This document shows positions 16,801 to 25,515 of a stretch of 64,000 nucleotides of DNA, in pieces. The notes below the pieces were generated by a model. It did no database searches. It saw nothing but the letters and a program-made list of their open reading frames with translations, and had not been told where the DNA came from. The position numbers and the translations under genes were made by a program. This stretch comes from Ralstonia sp. UBA689. GTDB taxonomy: Bacteria > Pseudomonadota > Gammaproteobacteria > Burkholderiales > Burkholderiaceae. Every line of letters begins with the position of its first letter. Position 1 is the first letter of the stretch. The stretch is from positions 1 to 64,000 of the forward strand of contig NZ_DBMV01000044.1 of assembly GCF_002298975.1 (NCBI RefSeq). The letters are read 5' to 3'.

Positions 16801-17631
16801 CGCGTGGATGAGCGCATCGCTACCGGTGAGCGAAACCGCCACCAGATCGGCCTGCATCTCCATCTCGCGCGACAGCGCCCGCTGCACGATCATCACGAGG
16901 CGGAAGCCCGTATCCACGATCGAGCGCAGCGACCAGACGATGAGGCTTAGAATCCAACCGACCCAAGCCACCCTATAGTCAACGCGCGACAGGCCGCGCA
17001 GAAAGCCATCCAGCGCGTCACGCTTACCGACGATATGCGCCGCAATCTGCTGGGTGGTGTAGACCCACCGTCCCAACGCCATGGAACGCTGCGCGAAATG
17101 CCCGAATTCATGTGCGCAGACCGCTTTGAACTCGCTCAGGTTGAGCATGTTGACCAGCCCAAGGCCGATCTCCAGGTTCTTGCGCGACGGAAACACCAAG
17201 TTCATCAAGGACAGGTCGTAGAACACCGCTGCATTGACCCGCCCACTCACGAACACCTTGTGCGGTCGCGGTGCACCGGCATCGTCTGCCACCTGATCGA
17301 GAAAGCTGAACAGCCCCGGCTGCTCGGTGCGCTTAAGCTCAATGACGCCCCGGTACTCGCCCTTCTTGATGAAGAACAGCGCCTTCACCAAAAACACAGC
17401 CAGGAACAGGCTGGACGCACAAATGAGCATATCGACGGGGCTCGAATGCACATTGAGCGCCAGCAACCGGTTGATACCGATCGTGACAAACCAGACAGTC
17501 AACGCGAGGTACAGCACGATAAACGTCAGCAACCCGGCCACAGCTAGCCAAGCTTTGCGTTTGTAGGACACGCTGGGCCGCGTGAAACCGGCCGGCACTT
17601 CGGAAGGACCTGTAGGGTAGACGGGGTTCAT
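13819..17631 (-). CDS. Membrane-bound M48-family metalloprotease, large, with C-terminal TPR-like region
   Basis: From the ATG at 17631 this is 1,270 residues. Two N-terminal helices (about 28-50 and 68-90) precede an M48 domain with the zinc motif HEFGH at about residues 173-177 and the third ligand in EMEMQAD near 257. Two further helices fall between about 225 and 250, and another near 755. The middle holds an extended cytoplasmic or periplasmic helical region. The C-terminal third (from about 950) is Ala/Leu-rich with repeat-like helices resembling tetratricopeptide repeats. It is the last gene of the minus-strand TPS cluster and may process or quality-control exported proteins; that role is inferred from position only. 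Confidence 0.82.
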   Translation of the reverse strand: MNPVYPTGPSEVPAGFTRPSVSYKRKAWLAVAGLLTFIVLYLALTVWFVTIGINRLLALNVHSSPVDMLICASSLFLAVFLVKALFFIKKGEYRGVIELKRTEQPGLFSFLDQVADDAGAPRPHKVFVSGRVNAAVFYDLSLMNLVFPSRKNLEIGLGLVNMLNLSEFKAVCAHEFGHFAQRSMALGRWVYTTQQIAAHIVGKRDALDGFLRGLSRVDYRVAWVGWILSLIVWSLRSIVDTGFRLVMIVQRALSREMEMQADLVAVSLTGSDALIHALHRLQVADDAWERAVGFVRGEAGAERPPRDVFVVQEAIAARLGLIYNDPAYGQRPQVSVGDAAAFRVFKAELAQPPRMWATHPLNHEREENAKRVYLAAPEDTRSAWAIFDNAQALRERMTQELIGETAHSVVEPDITLQKLDDQFAIEQLKPHYRGIYLGFPVTRHAARAHELYAQVPADGTLDLDALYPPSISEDLEALRALDQEHALLRSLRDGVYTAADGVIRHRGRILKPSELQPTIDAVGAERAEVRARLAAVLKRVRSLHQAHAEQLSPQWPPYLKGLLHVLHYAHHTEAELRDTQAALARCWQRVTTTGSVNERGVKDVLASAEAVQRALYEVFRMTAYVKPGERVLAELGVESWSAMLGELGLGSPVRDNINDWLRYADSWVNHAVGCLSRLGRVTLGELLRAEVTIAAATRGEPLADAPAETPLAPPGYDTLVIDAERIQRVEKPNLWERFRSASGFFPGLARAVVAIGIVGAVLLFGWSMDEATVFVYNPLARPVMATIDGQRVALAPNAHASVNVHVGRDLAVAAQTQDGDPIEAFHVSINRADKNLVYTVASAAPLRQWTATYGPATAVPPRLLSPQRWQSATTDVVFAAPPTSIESNSAGGIRTVLEGSSDITPSTLVGALKDKSAAAPMLLSHVRFDAPDTTYLVDWLSLASEVPGFEEAFAARRARFPIDVVALRFEQDAAKGTAARDAVCARQRALADKAPDQPDLAYLATRCLPAGPEQDAAFEAGHRRWPQAAWYANAAGWHAATQGRYRDALVDYEVAQSKSPALRESASIELLRMARLVDPEAAKSRQAELAGQSPAVRDVLMYEPGAALPPGAYQPIALIARGKLEEAVSASAGTPAHAHVLRMAAASVGAVAALCERARALPVDQGIDEYTAILALAAGPSTATPAIQALLAAQATRYEIPDLSARLDRFLTLARQGNAAAAERALDGLPVVLHAQALVAGITVMGDRAPAQWRTFAQRALFAAERPYLG

Positions 17632-17721
17632 GGTGACCGGACAGACTGACAATGATGTGGATGAAATCACTGCACTAGCGTTGCCGCCGACAACCCTCGG
17701 GCAACCGCGTCACTGTGTAAG

Positions 17722-18567
17722 TCACTGTGTAACCTTGGCCTGTTTAAGGAGTGCGCCGACGATCTGCACGGTGGCGCGCTCCAGTTCCGCTGCTTCCAGC
17801 GCCTGCTTAATTGCCGGCTTGGCTGTCTCGAACGCCGGCACTTGCGTCGGCCGCACCGCGTCCACCTTGACGATGTAGCGCTGATTGCCCGCCTCCACGG
17901 CTGCCGCACTGGCGGCACCGACCGATAGCGTCGAGATCTCGCGCGCCACTGGTAGCGGCAGGTTCTGCACCTTGCCTTCTTCCACCGGCACCTTGAAGCT
18001 CACCCAGTCCAATTCGCCGCCACGTGCCTTGTTCGGTGCGGTGCTGTACTGCTGAGCAAGCTTGGCGAAGTCGGTGCCCTGCTTCAGTAGCGTCATCACT
18101 TGCGTGGCCGTCACGTCGTCGCCGACCTGAATCACACGGGCCTTGTATTCCTTGTCACCCAAGCTGGAGACGATGGCGTCATAGCGGGCCTTCACCTGTT
18201 CGTCGGTCACAGGTGCCGGCTTGATGTTGTCCTTCAACCAAGCCTGAGTGATAGCGGCATCGTGGGCTTCCTGCACGGCCTGCTTGACCGCTGGCGATTT
18301 CTCATAGGCAGGGTTCTTCGCTGCTTGTTGGCGGAACAGTTCACGCGCGACCAGTTGCTGCTTCAGCGCCAGGACCACATTCGGGTTAGCTGGCACACCA
18401 GCTTGCGCCACGGCACGGTCGAGTTGGGCCTGCGTAATCTGCGTGCCGTTGACGATGGCCACAACGCCCGCCGGAACCCCATCAGCCCACGCTGGCGCTA
18501 CCGTCACGGCAGCAAGTACCAACAAGATCGCGCTTGCACATTTCACAGATTGAATCGAACCATGCAT
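17722..18567 (-). CDS. Periplasmic parvulin-type peptidyl-prolyl isomerase
   Basis: This 281-residue protein has a signal peptide ending APAWADG, an N-terminal SurA-like helical region (about 30-130, VNGTQITQAQLDRAV) and a parvulin domain around 130-240 (YKARVIQVGDDVTATQVMTLLKQG and ELDWVSFKVPVEE). A clear AAAGGACA ribosome site supports the start. It is expected to assist folding or outer-membrane passage of proteins. Lying within the two-partner secretion cluster suggests a chaperone for the hemagglutinins or TpsB. Confidence 0.88.
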   Translation of the reverse strand: MHGSIQSVKCASAILLVLAAVTVAPAWADGVPAGVVAIVNGTQITQAQLDRAVAQAGVPANPNVVLALKQQLVARELFRQQAAKNPAYEKSPAVKQAVQEAHDAAITQAWLKDNIKPAPVTDEQVKARYDAIVSSLGDKEYKARVIQVGDDVTATQVMTLLKQGTDFAKLAQQYSTAPNKARGGELDWVSFKVPVEEGKVQNLPLPVAREISTLSVGAASAAAVEAGNQRYIVKVDAVRPTQVPAFETAKPAIKQALEAAELERATVQIVGALLKQAKVTQ

Positions 18568-18642
18568 GTTGTTTGTCCTTTAGAAGATTCCGACCGAGAT
18601 CCGTGTGTCAAGCTGTGGATACCTGTCGGGATGGCAAGATGT

Positions 18643-19353
18643 TCAAGGGGTCGCCAAATTTTCACTTACCAGCCCCCGATAGACGGCTGCAATTGCGCCT
18701 ACAACCAGCAATGTGGCGACCACGCTGACGCATGCCTGCACCACTGCGGCCGATAGCGTCGTGGGGCCACCGAAGACAGACATTTGTCCGGCGACCAACA
18801 TCAAAAAGGACACGACGATAATGGGCACCACTGCGGCAGCAGTAACCATGAAAACGAACCAGAATCGTCCGGCCGTAGCGTTCCAAGACAGGCGGAATGG
18901 GGTCTGGCTTGCTCCGATGGCCATGGCAGGCAAGGCTAGGACCAGTCGGTAATAGAAGTGGTACATCGCAAGCACGGCAATGGAGCCAACCGATCCCAAT
19001 ACCGAGCGCAGCTGCGCGCCTAGCAAGGTGGTTCCACTCACCAGCGCCGTCAGAGCAAAAAATGCCAGGGTCCCGCCCGACCACCATCGTTCATTGCGAT
19101 TTCCCTTTAGAAGCAACCGGTAACCGGCCACCTGCAAAGGCGCGGTCACTGACGTTTGCAAGATCGGCGAAATGATCGTGATATGCCACCACTGGAACCT
19201 CCAGGGCCCAGCCCCAAGCATCGCGAGTAGCCACGGCGCTGCCGTAGCCATGACCAAGGCCACAGCAGTCAGCCCGACAAGCAACGGATGGGCCGCCGGT
19301 ATTTGGAAGGCCGATCGATAGGCGTTCCTGATGGTCGTGATTGTTGGGCTCAT
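18643..19353 (-). CDS. Inner-membrane protein of unknown function
   Basis: This 236-residue protein has about six hydrophobic segments (near 25-50, 60-75, 95-115, 120-145, 160-190 and 205-230) and no motif I recognise. Its ATG overlaps the TpsB stop codon as TGATG, so the two are translationally coupled and probably work together. It could be an accessory factor for the secretion system. No enzymatic signature is visible. Confidence 0.75.
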   Translation of the reverse strand: MSPTITTIRNAYRSAFQIPAAHPLLVGLTAVALVMATAAPWLLAMLGAGPWRFQWWHITIISPILQTSVTAPLQVAGYRLLLKGNRNERWWSGGTLAFFALTALVSGTTLLGAQLRSVLGSVGSIAVLAMYHFYYRLVLALPAMAIGASQTPFRLSWNATAGRFWFVFMVTAAAVVPIIVVSFLMLVAGQMSVFGGPTTLSAAVVQACVSVVATLLVVGAIAAVYRGLVSENLATP

Positions 19354-21086
19354 CAATAGGTCCAGTTCAATGTCGCCAGCAAAACGGTCGGCTTGCTACC
19401 TAGTTCAGCAGGCTGGACAAGTGCTCGGCCAAGCAGCAGTTCACTGGTCAACACGCTCTTTCCATAGGCTGCCGACAGACGCACACCAAGGCCCGTACCG
19501 GCTAAGTACTGCCAATGCTGCGTGGCCACCAATTGCGTCTGCCCGCCATCCAGGAATGCATACGGCTCGATGCGCACGCCTGCCATTGCGGGCGCGTTGG
19601 CCCACACCACTTCATTGCGCAATGTCAGCCCTCTGTCACCACTGATGATGCCCTCGCGGAAGCCGCGCACCGAACTCATGCCGCCAGCAAAAATCTGTTC
19701 CGAACCAAACAGCGCCACATTCGACCACTGCGCCGACACCTGTCCGCGGTAGGCCAGGGCTGCGTTTCCGATCTTCGGCAGCGGCAGTTGCGTGCTGGCA
19801 TTGCCGTCGAGCTTCCAGAACTGGCTGTGCGCCTCTTCGCGTGTGATGTCTGGAGCGTCACGGCTCGCGCTGAGCGTGCGCATACCCCGCGAGAGCCCAG
19901 CTTCCCATGTCGCGTAGGCGCCTTGGCTGTCCACGGCGAACTTACGCAGCCCATTGATCGCTACGCGCAGCACTGTCAGGTATTGCGGGTCGAGCAGCAA
20001 ATTGTTGACTTCGCGTTCAGTGCGGCGATGCGTGAGCGTGACATCGAACGCCGTGCGGCCGGCTGGATCGCGCTCGATAACCCGATTCCAACCGAAGGTG
20101 TGCGCGAAGGTGCGGCCGTAGACGAGCGCCGTGTCGCCAATCAGATTGTTGTATTCGGAGATCGAGCCGGTATAGCTGAAGGTGTTGTAGCCGAACGGCA
20201 CCGCAGCCGAGGCGATGGCCGCGTTGGTGTCGGTCGTACCGATGTAGGACACGGACAACGCTTCCTGAAAGCCCAGGGCATTGTCCGCATCGATACCGGC
20301 ACGCAATCGCGTAATTCCTGTCGCTCGGCTGCCGTAGTTGTCGGTACCGACGTTGAATCGGAAGCGGTCACCTGGCTGGTTGCTCAACGCAATCACGGAA
20401 CCGCCCGGACTCTGGCCCGGCAGGATTTGGACTTCGGCCTGGTTGCGGCGCAGACGGTTAATCTGGTCAACGCCCTGCTCCAAGTCCGTGAGCTTCAAGG
20501 TATCGCCCACCGTTGGCATCGACCAGACTGTGCCTGCATCGGTCAGCCATCCGCCATTCTGCGGGCTGCTGGCGGTCGCTTGATTAGGAGCAGAGGTCTT
20601 GACCGTCTTGCCGTTAATCTGGAGGCTTTCCACCTTGCCCGGCACCACAGCAATAGTCAGCACCCCATCCTTGAGGTTCTGCGGCGGCAAATACGCGCGT
20701 GTGGTGACAAACCCCTGCTGCACAAACGCTTCGGTAAGCTTGCGCAGCAGCAGATTGATGCGGTTCGTGCCCAGCTCGTGATTGACGAACGGCTGTGTGA
20801 TGCTCTCCACCGTAGCCGCGTCCAGTAGGGTGTTGCCGGTCAACTCGATACGGTGAATATCGAAGGTCGTGCCGAACTCGACTACGGATTCGACGGTCGC
20901 AGATTCTGGCACAGCTTGCGGCACTTGAATTTGTGGTGCTTGCTGGGTGGCTTCACGGCGACGCTCGGCTTCCTGGCGCTCACGTAGCGCACGCTGGGCA
21001 GGGTCTTCCAGCGGCGGCGTCTGGGCGTGGGCAGTGCTGGCAATCAGCATCGCCGCGATGGTGGCGGGCTTGAACATCATGCGCAT
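19353..21086 (-). CDS. TpsB/ShlB/FhaC-family two-partner secretion transporter
   Basis: From the ATG at 21086 this is 577 residues. A signal peptide ends near TAHAQ and is followed by a Gln/Arg/Glu-rich linker. A POTRA domain pair spans about 80-230, including FDIHRIELTGNTLLD and LTIAVVPGKVESL. A 16-stranded barrel carries the conserved loop motif VRGFREG near 480 and ends LNWTY. Starts in frame up to 21107 (GTG) are possible and would overlap the hemagglutinin gene. It is the only TpsB in the locus, so it probably exports both the short hemagglutinin directly upstream and the CdiA-like protein. Confidence 0.93.
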   Translation of the reverse strand: MRMMFKPATIAAMLIASTAHAQTPPLEDPAQRALRERQEAERRREATQQAPQIQVPQAVPESATVESVVEFGTTFDIHRIELTGNTLLDAATVESITQPFVNHELGTNRINLLLRKLTEAFVQQGFVTTRAYLPPQNLKDGVLTIAVVPGKVESLQINGKTVKTSAPNQATASSPQNGGWLTDAGTVWSMPTVGDTLKLTDLEQGVDQINRLRRNQAEVQILPGQSPGGSVIALSNQPGDRFRFNVGTDNYGSRATGITRLRAGIDADNALGFQEALSVSYIGTTDTNAAIASAAVPFGYNTFSYTGSISEYNNLIGDTALVYGRTFAHTFGWNRVIERDPAGRTAFDVTLTHRRTEREVNNLLLDPQYLTVLRVAINGLRKFAVDSQGAYATWEAGLSRGMRTLSASRDAPDITREEAHSQFWKLDGNASTQLPLPKIGNAALAYRGQVSAQWSNVALFGSEQIFAGGMSSVRGFREGIISGDRGLTLRNEVVWANAPAMAGVRIEPYAFLDGGQTQLVATQHWQYLAGTGLGVRLSAAYGKSVLTSELLLGRALVQPAELGSKPTVLLATLNWTY

Positions 21087-21091
21087 TTGCT

Positions 21092-23635
21092 TCACCGCCA
21101 CAACCACGAGGTCAGGCCAACGGGCGACTCGATCGACACCGGTTGACGCGACTTGGCACGCACGGTCACAATGCCGCCGCTCGCCGTCACGGCTTGGCCG
21201 TCGAAACCGCCTCCTTCGATCTGGCCTTGTCCGTTGATGGTGAGCGCCCCACCCAGCGCCAACCAGCTACCACCCACGTCGGTGGCATACAGCCGCGCCC
21301 ACGTATCCCCGAAAAACGCCTTGAAGCCGCGATCACGCGCAAGCGCCGTGTAGCCAGTGATGCCGACCGCTCGCACCTTGGGAGCCGTGACGGTCATGTT
21401 GCCAACGGACAGAACCTGACCGCCGATGTTCTCAGCCAGCGTCCCGGCGTTGATCGTCAGGTTGCCACCTGCCGAAATCGTGCCGCCCGTGGTCGATACC
21501 GTGCTGGAGGCACTCTCCCGGCAGAAAATCATGCAACTGCGATAGAAGTGCGCGCTACCGGTTGCGAGCGCTTCATTGTGGAAGGTGTTTGCGGCAGTGA
21601 TGGCGATATCAGCGCTGCCGTTGGCAAGGATCTGGCCCCCGGTATTCGTGACATTACGTCCGCTGATGGTCGTTCCAGTTTGCGAAACCAGATACGGCAC
21701 CTGCCCCGTCTGTGGGATGGAACCGTAGTCCACGTCGAAGCCCGAACTGTGGTTGCGCAAGAACAGCCAGCGCGTGCCGCTGCTGGTCCACGTGGACGGT
21801 TGCTCGCCGTTGGCGCCTGTGGTCTTGTCCAGCAGGTTCTGCACGTCGCCATGGGCAACCAGGGTGAGCTTGGCGTTGGACAGGATGCGGCTCTGGTGGT
21901 TAACAATGTCACCACCGGCACGCAGCACCACATCGTCGTTCTGGCCGAAGATGATGCCTTGCGTGCTGGCCGTCGCGTCATTGCGAATCGTGCCGCCTGC
22001 GGCCAGCGTGACTGCACCCTCAGAAGCCGCTTGGCTCGTGTTGCGCGTCTTACCCTGGATCAAACCGCCGGTGTTGGTCAAATCGCCATCACTCTGGATC
22101 AGCACACCGCCATTGACGGCTGCAACCGTAGCGGGCTGTGAGGATGATGCGATGGTGACGCTGCCGCCGTGAATCGTGGCGTTGCCTGCGGCGATCACGC
22201 TGGAATCGGTCTGGCTACACGTGCCGGACGCATTCAGCGAGACATCGCCACCTGACGACTGCACTGTGCTGGCATTGCCGCTGGCGGACGTAAGCGCGAT
22301 GGTGCCAGCCTGAATCGATGTGCCGCCGACGCCATCAATCTTGCTGCCGGCGATCTGCACGGCGCCGGGTGCGGTGACCGCAATCGTGCCCTGCTGCGAA
22401 GTCCATTGGGATTGTGCTGTGCTGTCCGCGTTGAGCGACAGGGAAGCGACCTGGGCGACAACGTTTTGTGCGGCGGTCAACCGCGTTGCCGTCATTGACA
22501 CGCCCTGTCCGGCGTCATTGAGCCCCACGCCTCCGGTTGCTGTCAGCGTGCTGTGGTCGATGGTGATGGGCTCGCTGTGAACCTGTCCGGCGCTGCCGAT
22601 CACGATGCTACCTGTCTGGCTGCTGGTCCCTGCCGCCAAGGTGCTGCTATCCAGATGCACCGCATTCGACGCGATCTGGATGTTGCGGTTGGCGGTGAGC
22701 GCTCCATTGCCGGTTAGGCCAGCCGAGTTGACCAGCACATCGTTGGCTGCTTGAACGCTGCCGGAAGCCAGTTGCAGGTTGCCGGTGCTGCTGATGACGA
22801 AATCGCCCGCTGTTGCATAGGTGGCGCCCGCATTGCGCACACCGGCACCCTGGTCCGTGGCAATCAACTCGATGCGGCCACCGGTGAGGGAGCCGCCCGA
22901 GGCAATGTCGATGGCATAGCCCAGCGGCGTACCGGTGCCGGTGCTGCTGTAGCTGATCCACGGATCGAGGTTATCGGTCGGTGAGACGCTCGTGTCAACT
23001 TCGGCACGGCTGTCGCCAGCGACGATACGCACGCGGCTGTTGGGGTTGGTGAAGCTGTTCTGCACAGCGCCCGCCACACGCACCTGCTTAGCAATCAGTT
23101 CCAGGTTGAGCATCGTGCCGGCTAAGCCACCCGAACCGATGTTGATCGCACCAGAGTTCGTGTTGAGCACCACGTTGCGCTGCAACTGGCCTGCGCTATT
23201 GGTGAAATCGTTGAATGACACCTGCCCCGTGGTGAGCGCGACGTTACCCGTGTTGGTGAACGAACCACCATCCACCGTGATGCCGTTGGGATTCGCCAAG
23301 ATCACGTTGGCGCGTGGACCCAGCACGGCGATGTTGCCCTGGATCAGCGACGGGTTGGTGCTGGTGACCTGATTGACGATGGTACGGGCCGCGACCGTCG
23401 TGTTGTTCAGGTCGGCGCCTGCCGTGCCGACGTTGAACGACGTGTAGGTGTTATGCGAGACGCCTGCGACGCTCGGGGCGATGTTGACGGTCTGGCGGCC
23501 GTTGGCGCCAGTGCTCACCGTCGTGGCAGTGCCGCCGTCAGCGACGATGCCGGCCGCTACAGCGATGGGCGGCATGAAGACGGCACAGAGGCCGAGAACC
23601 GCGGCCAGCTTGGCTGGACGGAATGGTAACTGCAC
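21092..23635 (-). CDS. Short filamentous-hemagglutinin-like TpsA exoprotein
   Basis: This 847-residue exoprotein starts at a GTG after AGGGGAAGAG. A short signal peptide ends near IAVAAG. A TPS secretion domain (about residues 30-270) carries the classical NPNGI motif in ILANPNGITVDGG, followed by NT-rich beta-helix repeats. It lacks a toxin-like C-terminal domain and ends soon after a repeat region with a Trp-rich tail (TSWLWR). It sits 5 bases upstream of tpsB, the usual tpsA-tpsB coupling. It could be an adhesin or a helper for the larger CdiA protein. Confidence 0.9.
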   Translation of the reverse strand: MQLPFRPAKLAAVLGLCAVFMPPIAVAAGIVADGGTATTVSTGANGRQTVNIAPSVAGVSHNTYTSFNVGTAGADLNNTTVAARTIVNQVTSTNPSLIQGNIAVLGPRANVILANPNGITVDGGSFTNTGNVALTTGQVSFNDFTNSAGQLQRNVVLNTNSGAINIGSGGLAGTMLNLELIAKQVRVAGAVQNSFTNPNSRVRIVAGDSRAEVDTSVSPTDNLDPWISYSSTGTGTPLGYAIDIASGGSLTGGRIELIATDQGAGVRNAGATYATAGDFVISSTGNLQLASGSVQAANDVLVNSAGLTGNGALTANRNIQIASNAVHLDSSTLAAGTSSQTGSIVIGSAGQVHSEPITIDHSTLTATGGVGLNDAGQGVSMTATRLTAAQNVVAQVASLSLNADSTAQSQWTSQQGTIAVTAPGAVQIAGSKIDGVGGTSIQAGTIALTSASGNASTVQSSGGDVSLNASGTCSQTDSSVIAAGNATIHGGSVTIASSSQPATVAAVNGGVLIQSDGDLTNTGGLIQGKTRNTSQAASEGAVTLAAGGTIRNDATASTQGIIFGQNDDVVLRAGGDIVNHQSRILSNAKLTLVAHGDVQNLLDKTTGANGEQPSTWTSSGTRWLFLRNHSSGFDVDYGSIPQTGQVPYLVSQTGTTISGRNVTNTGGQILANGSADIAITAANTFHNEALATGSAHFYRSCMIFCRESASSTVSTTGGTISAGGNLTINAGTLAENIGGQVLSVGNMTVTAPKVRAVGITGYTALARDRGFKAFFGDTWARLYATDVGGSWLALGGALTINGQGQIEGGGFDGQAVTASGGIVTVRAKSRQPVSIESPVGLTSWLWR

Positions 23636-23772
23636 GAGACTCTTCCCCTAAAACTGCTTGTTCTACCGGTCCGACTTGGCACGCATTCCAACATCCACGA
23701 ACACAGCAACACGAATATCGACACGCACTCCGGTCAGTCAAATCGGCCAACTACAGCTCATTGCCGAAGGCT

Positions 23773-24315
23773 TCAACGACTGCCGTCTGATTGCTTGTTC
23801 ACCGCATACGCAGTAGTGCCAACACCGCTCCAAAGAAATACCAACCAGCCATCCTCGGATCGTATGTCCTTTGTGCTCGACTGCATTCTGGCCAACATAG
23901 GCGGATGGTATTCAAGCGCTCCCGACTCCGCCCTCGCGATGGCAAAGTGCTGCGCAAGACCCGGACCTGAGACTGCACACCTGATCACATCCGCCTCCTT
24001 TCCGCCAAGGAAACTAGATTTCCACGACAGCGCGTCCACAGTGCCACTATTCAGCACTGTGCAGCGCGTCAGAGCCATCTCGCGAGCGTCAGCGACATCG
24101 CCCTGTATCGCCACGGTGCCCGACTGCCCATGTAACGCCAGCTCAATCTGCTGCGTGCCGACTCGATCGCCGGAAGAATCGAGAACAAGGAAGCGCCCAC
24201 TAAGCGCCTTACTTAGCTCGACACCGGGCGGCTGCGAGGCGCACCCGCTCAAGAATATCGGCGACAGAACAAGGGCTGCCGAAAACAGGCTTGGTTTGAA
24301 ACACAGATTTCTCAC
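23773..24315 (-). CDS. Predicted lipoprotein of unknown function
   Basis: Using the GTG at 24315, which follows GAGGAA, this is 180 residues with a clean lipobox (IFLSGC). No domain is recognised. The mature part has several beta-strand-like stretches. It is the second small lipoprotein after the immunity gene. Burkholderia-type CDI loci usually carry one such lipoprotein (BcpO) in this position, so this could be an extra or diverged copy. A TTG at 24330 is an alternative start with no ribosome site. Confidence 0.7.
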   Translation of the reverse strand: MRNLCFKPSLFSAALVLSPIFLSGCASQPPGVELSKALSGRFLVLDSSGDRVGTQQIELALHGQSGTVAIQGDVADAREMALTRCTVLNSGTVDALSWKSSFLGGKEADVIRCAVSGPGLAQHFAIARAESGALEYHPPMLARMQSSTKDIRSEDGWLVFLWSGVGTTAYAVNKQSDGSR

Positions 24316-24373
24316 AAAATTCCTCGTCAATTGGTCAATCCTGTCGACTTGGCGACACCTACATGACCAGCAT

Positions 24374-24832
24374 CTACTTTGCTGCGGACTTCACCAACTC
24401 ACCGGTATAGCTCAGCCCCGCAAGCTCTTCCACGGCATCTTCTTCCGACTCCTGCGACAACACCACGCGGCCAACGACAATGCCCACTGATGGCGAACTG
24501 CGCACGTATTTGGTTTCGCCGCTGCTCAACGTCAGGTGCAGCGTCTTCTCGGTCTCGGTAGCAGCCGACACAACGTACTTGCCAGCGGGACGGTCGACGA
24601 AGAAGAAGCCGCCCGGCTTCGACACGCCCACCACCTCGCCGTTTAGGCGAATGTCCGGCTGAACAGCCGCCCCGAGCATCGACGATGAGCGCAAGAAATA
24701 GATGCGACCCTCGCCCGCCTTGAGCGTGGGAATCGAAGCTGCCATGTCCGCATGTTTGACACCGGAGGCGCACGCACCTAATAGAAAAGCAGCAGCCAGT
24801 CCGATCAACAGCATCCGAGCAAATTGCTTCAT
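24374..24832 (-). CDS. DUF2846-like lipoprotein, BcpO-position gene of the CDI locus
   Basis: This 152-residue lipoprotein has the lipobox LLGAC at residue 20 and a compact beta domain with GRIYFLRSSSMLG and GGFFFVDRPAGKYVV, a pattern I associate with DUF2846 proteins. GAGGTGAT precedes the ATG. It follows the immunity gene, matching the place of the small lipoprotein BcpO between bcpI and bcpB in Burkholderia CDI systems. Its exact role in those systems is not well defined. Confidence 0.78.
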   Translation of the reverse strand: MKQFARMLLIGLAAAFLLGACASGVKHADMAASIPTLKAGEGRIYFLRSSSMLGAAVQPDIRLNGEVVGVSKPGGFFFVDRPAGKYVVSAATETEKTLHLTLSSGETKYVRSSPSVGIVVGRVVLSQESEEDAVEELAGLSYTGELVKSAAK

Positions 24833-25097
24833 ACGAAATCACCTCATTAAGATGGCATTGAAATCTGTTACCGCAGCCAGCCGCAATTTTGGCGGGCGCC
24901 AAAGCTGATCCGCGCGCTAAGTCAAGCCCATCAAACGGCCGAGACGAACTCGGGCCGTGGCGCTTTGTACATGTCGTCGTGGGCTCTAAGCACAGTCTGG
25001 AGGGCTTTGGCGTCTCGGCGTCGCGCAATGCCACGTTTGAGCACAGCCGTGCAAAAAAGCATTCCCGGCGGAGTGCCCTCTCAGAAGGCCATGTATT

Positions 25098-25505
25098 TCA
25101 ACTAAATTCGATCTTGCAGTCGCTTAACTGAAATGATTCGCCGTCACTCACTACGAACCGGTCCCCATCGATCACCCCCAATAGGAGATGCAGACCTCTT
25201 GCACCAGTCTCTATGTCCTTCCGCCAGCCCTCAATATCGCCGTGATAGCCAATCGCGTGAAACAAGACCCCATTTTTCGTGGTGATCTTGCAGCCACGCT
25301 CATTCACTCCGCCACCAGTGGCTTGAGGAGGACTGGAAAACATAGTCAGGCTCTTAAATTGCTTTCGAAAATTATTCTTACCGTCATCAGAGAAATAGAC
25401 GATTTCGACACCATCAATAGGTATCGCACCTGGCACCAGGCGCGCATCATTCCTCTCAAGCTTCCCACCAAGCGCAGCCTCAAGACGTTCAAGTCGATCT
25501 GTCAT
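25098..25505 (-). CDS. Probable CDI immunity protein for the adjacent toxin
   Basis: Using the ATG at 25505 (AAGGGG six bases upstream), this is a 135-residue cytosolic protein without signal or membrane segment. It begins 10 bases after the cdiA stop codon, the place of the cognate immunity gene in every CDI locus. Local base composition is clearly more AT-rich than the flanking genes, as is usual for exchangeable toxin-immunity cassettes. I recognise no family. The assignment rests on position and length only. Confidence 0.7.
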   Translation of the reverse strand: MTDRLERLEAALGGKLERNDARLVPGAIPIDGVEIVYFSDDGKNNFRKQFKSLTMFSSPPQATGGGVNERGCKITTKNGVLFHAIGYHGDIEGWRKDIETGARGLHLLLGVIDGDRFVVSDGESFQLSDCKIEFS

Positions 25506-25515
25506 AAACATCCCC

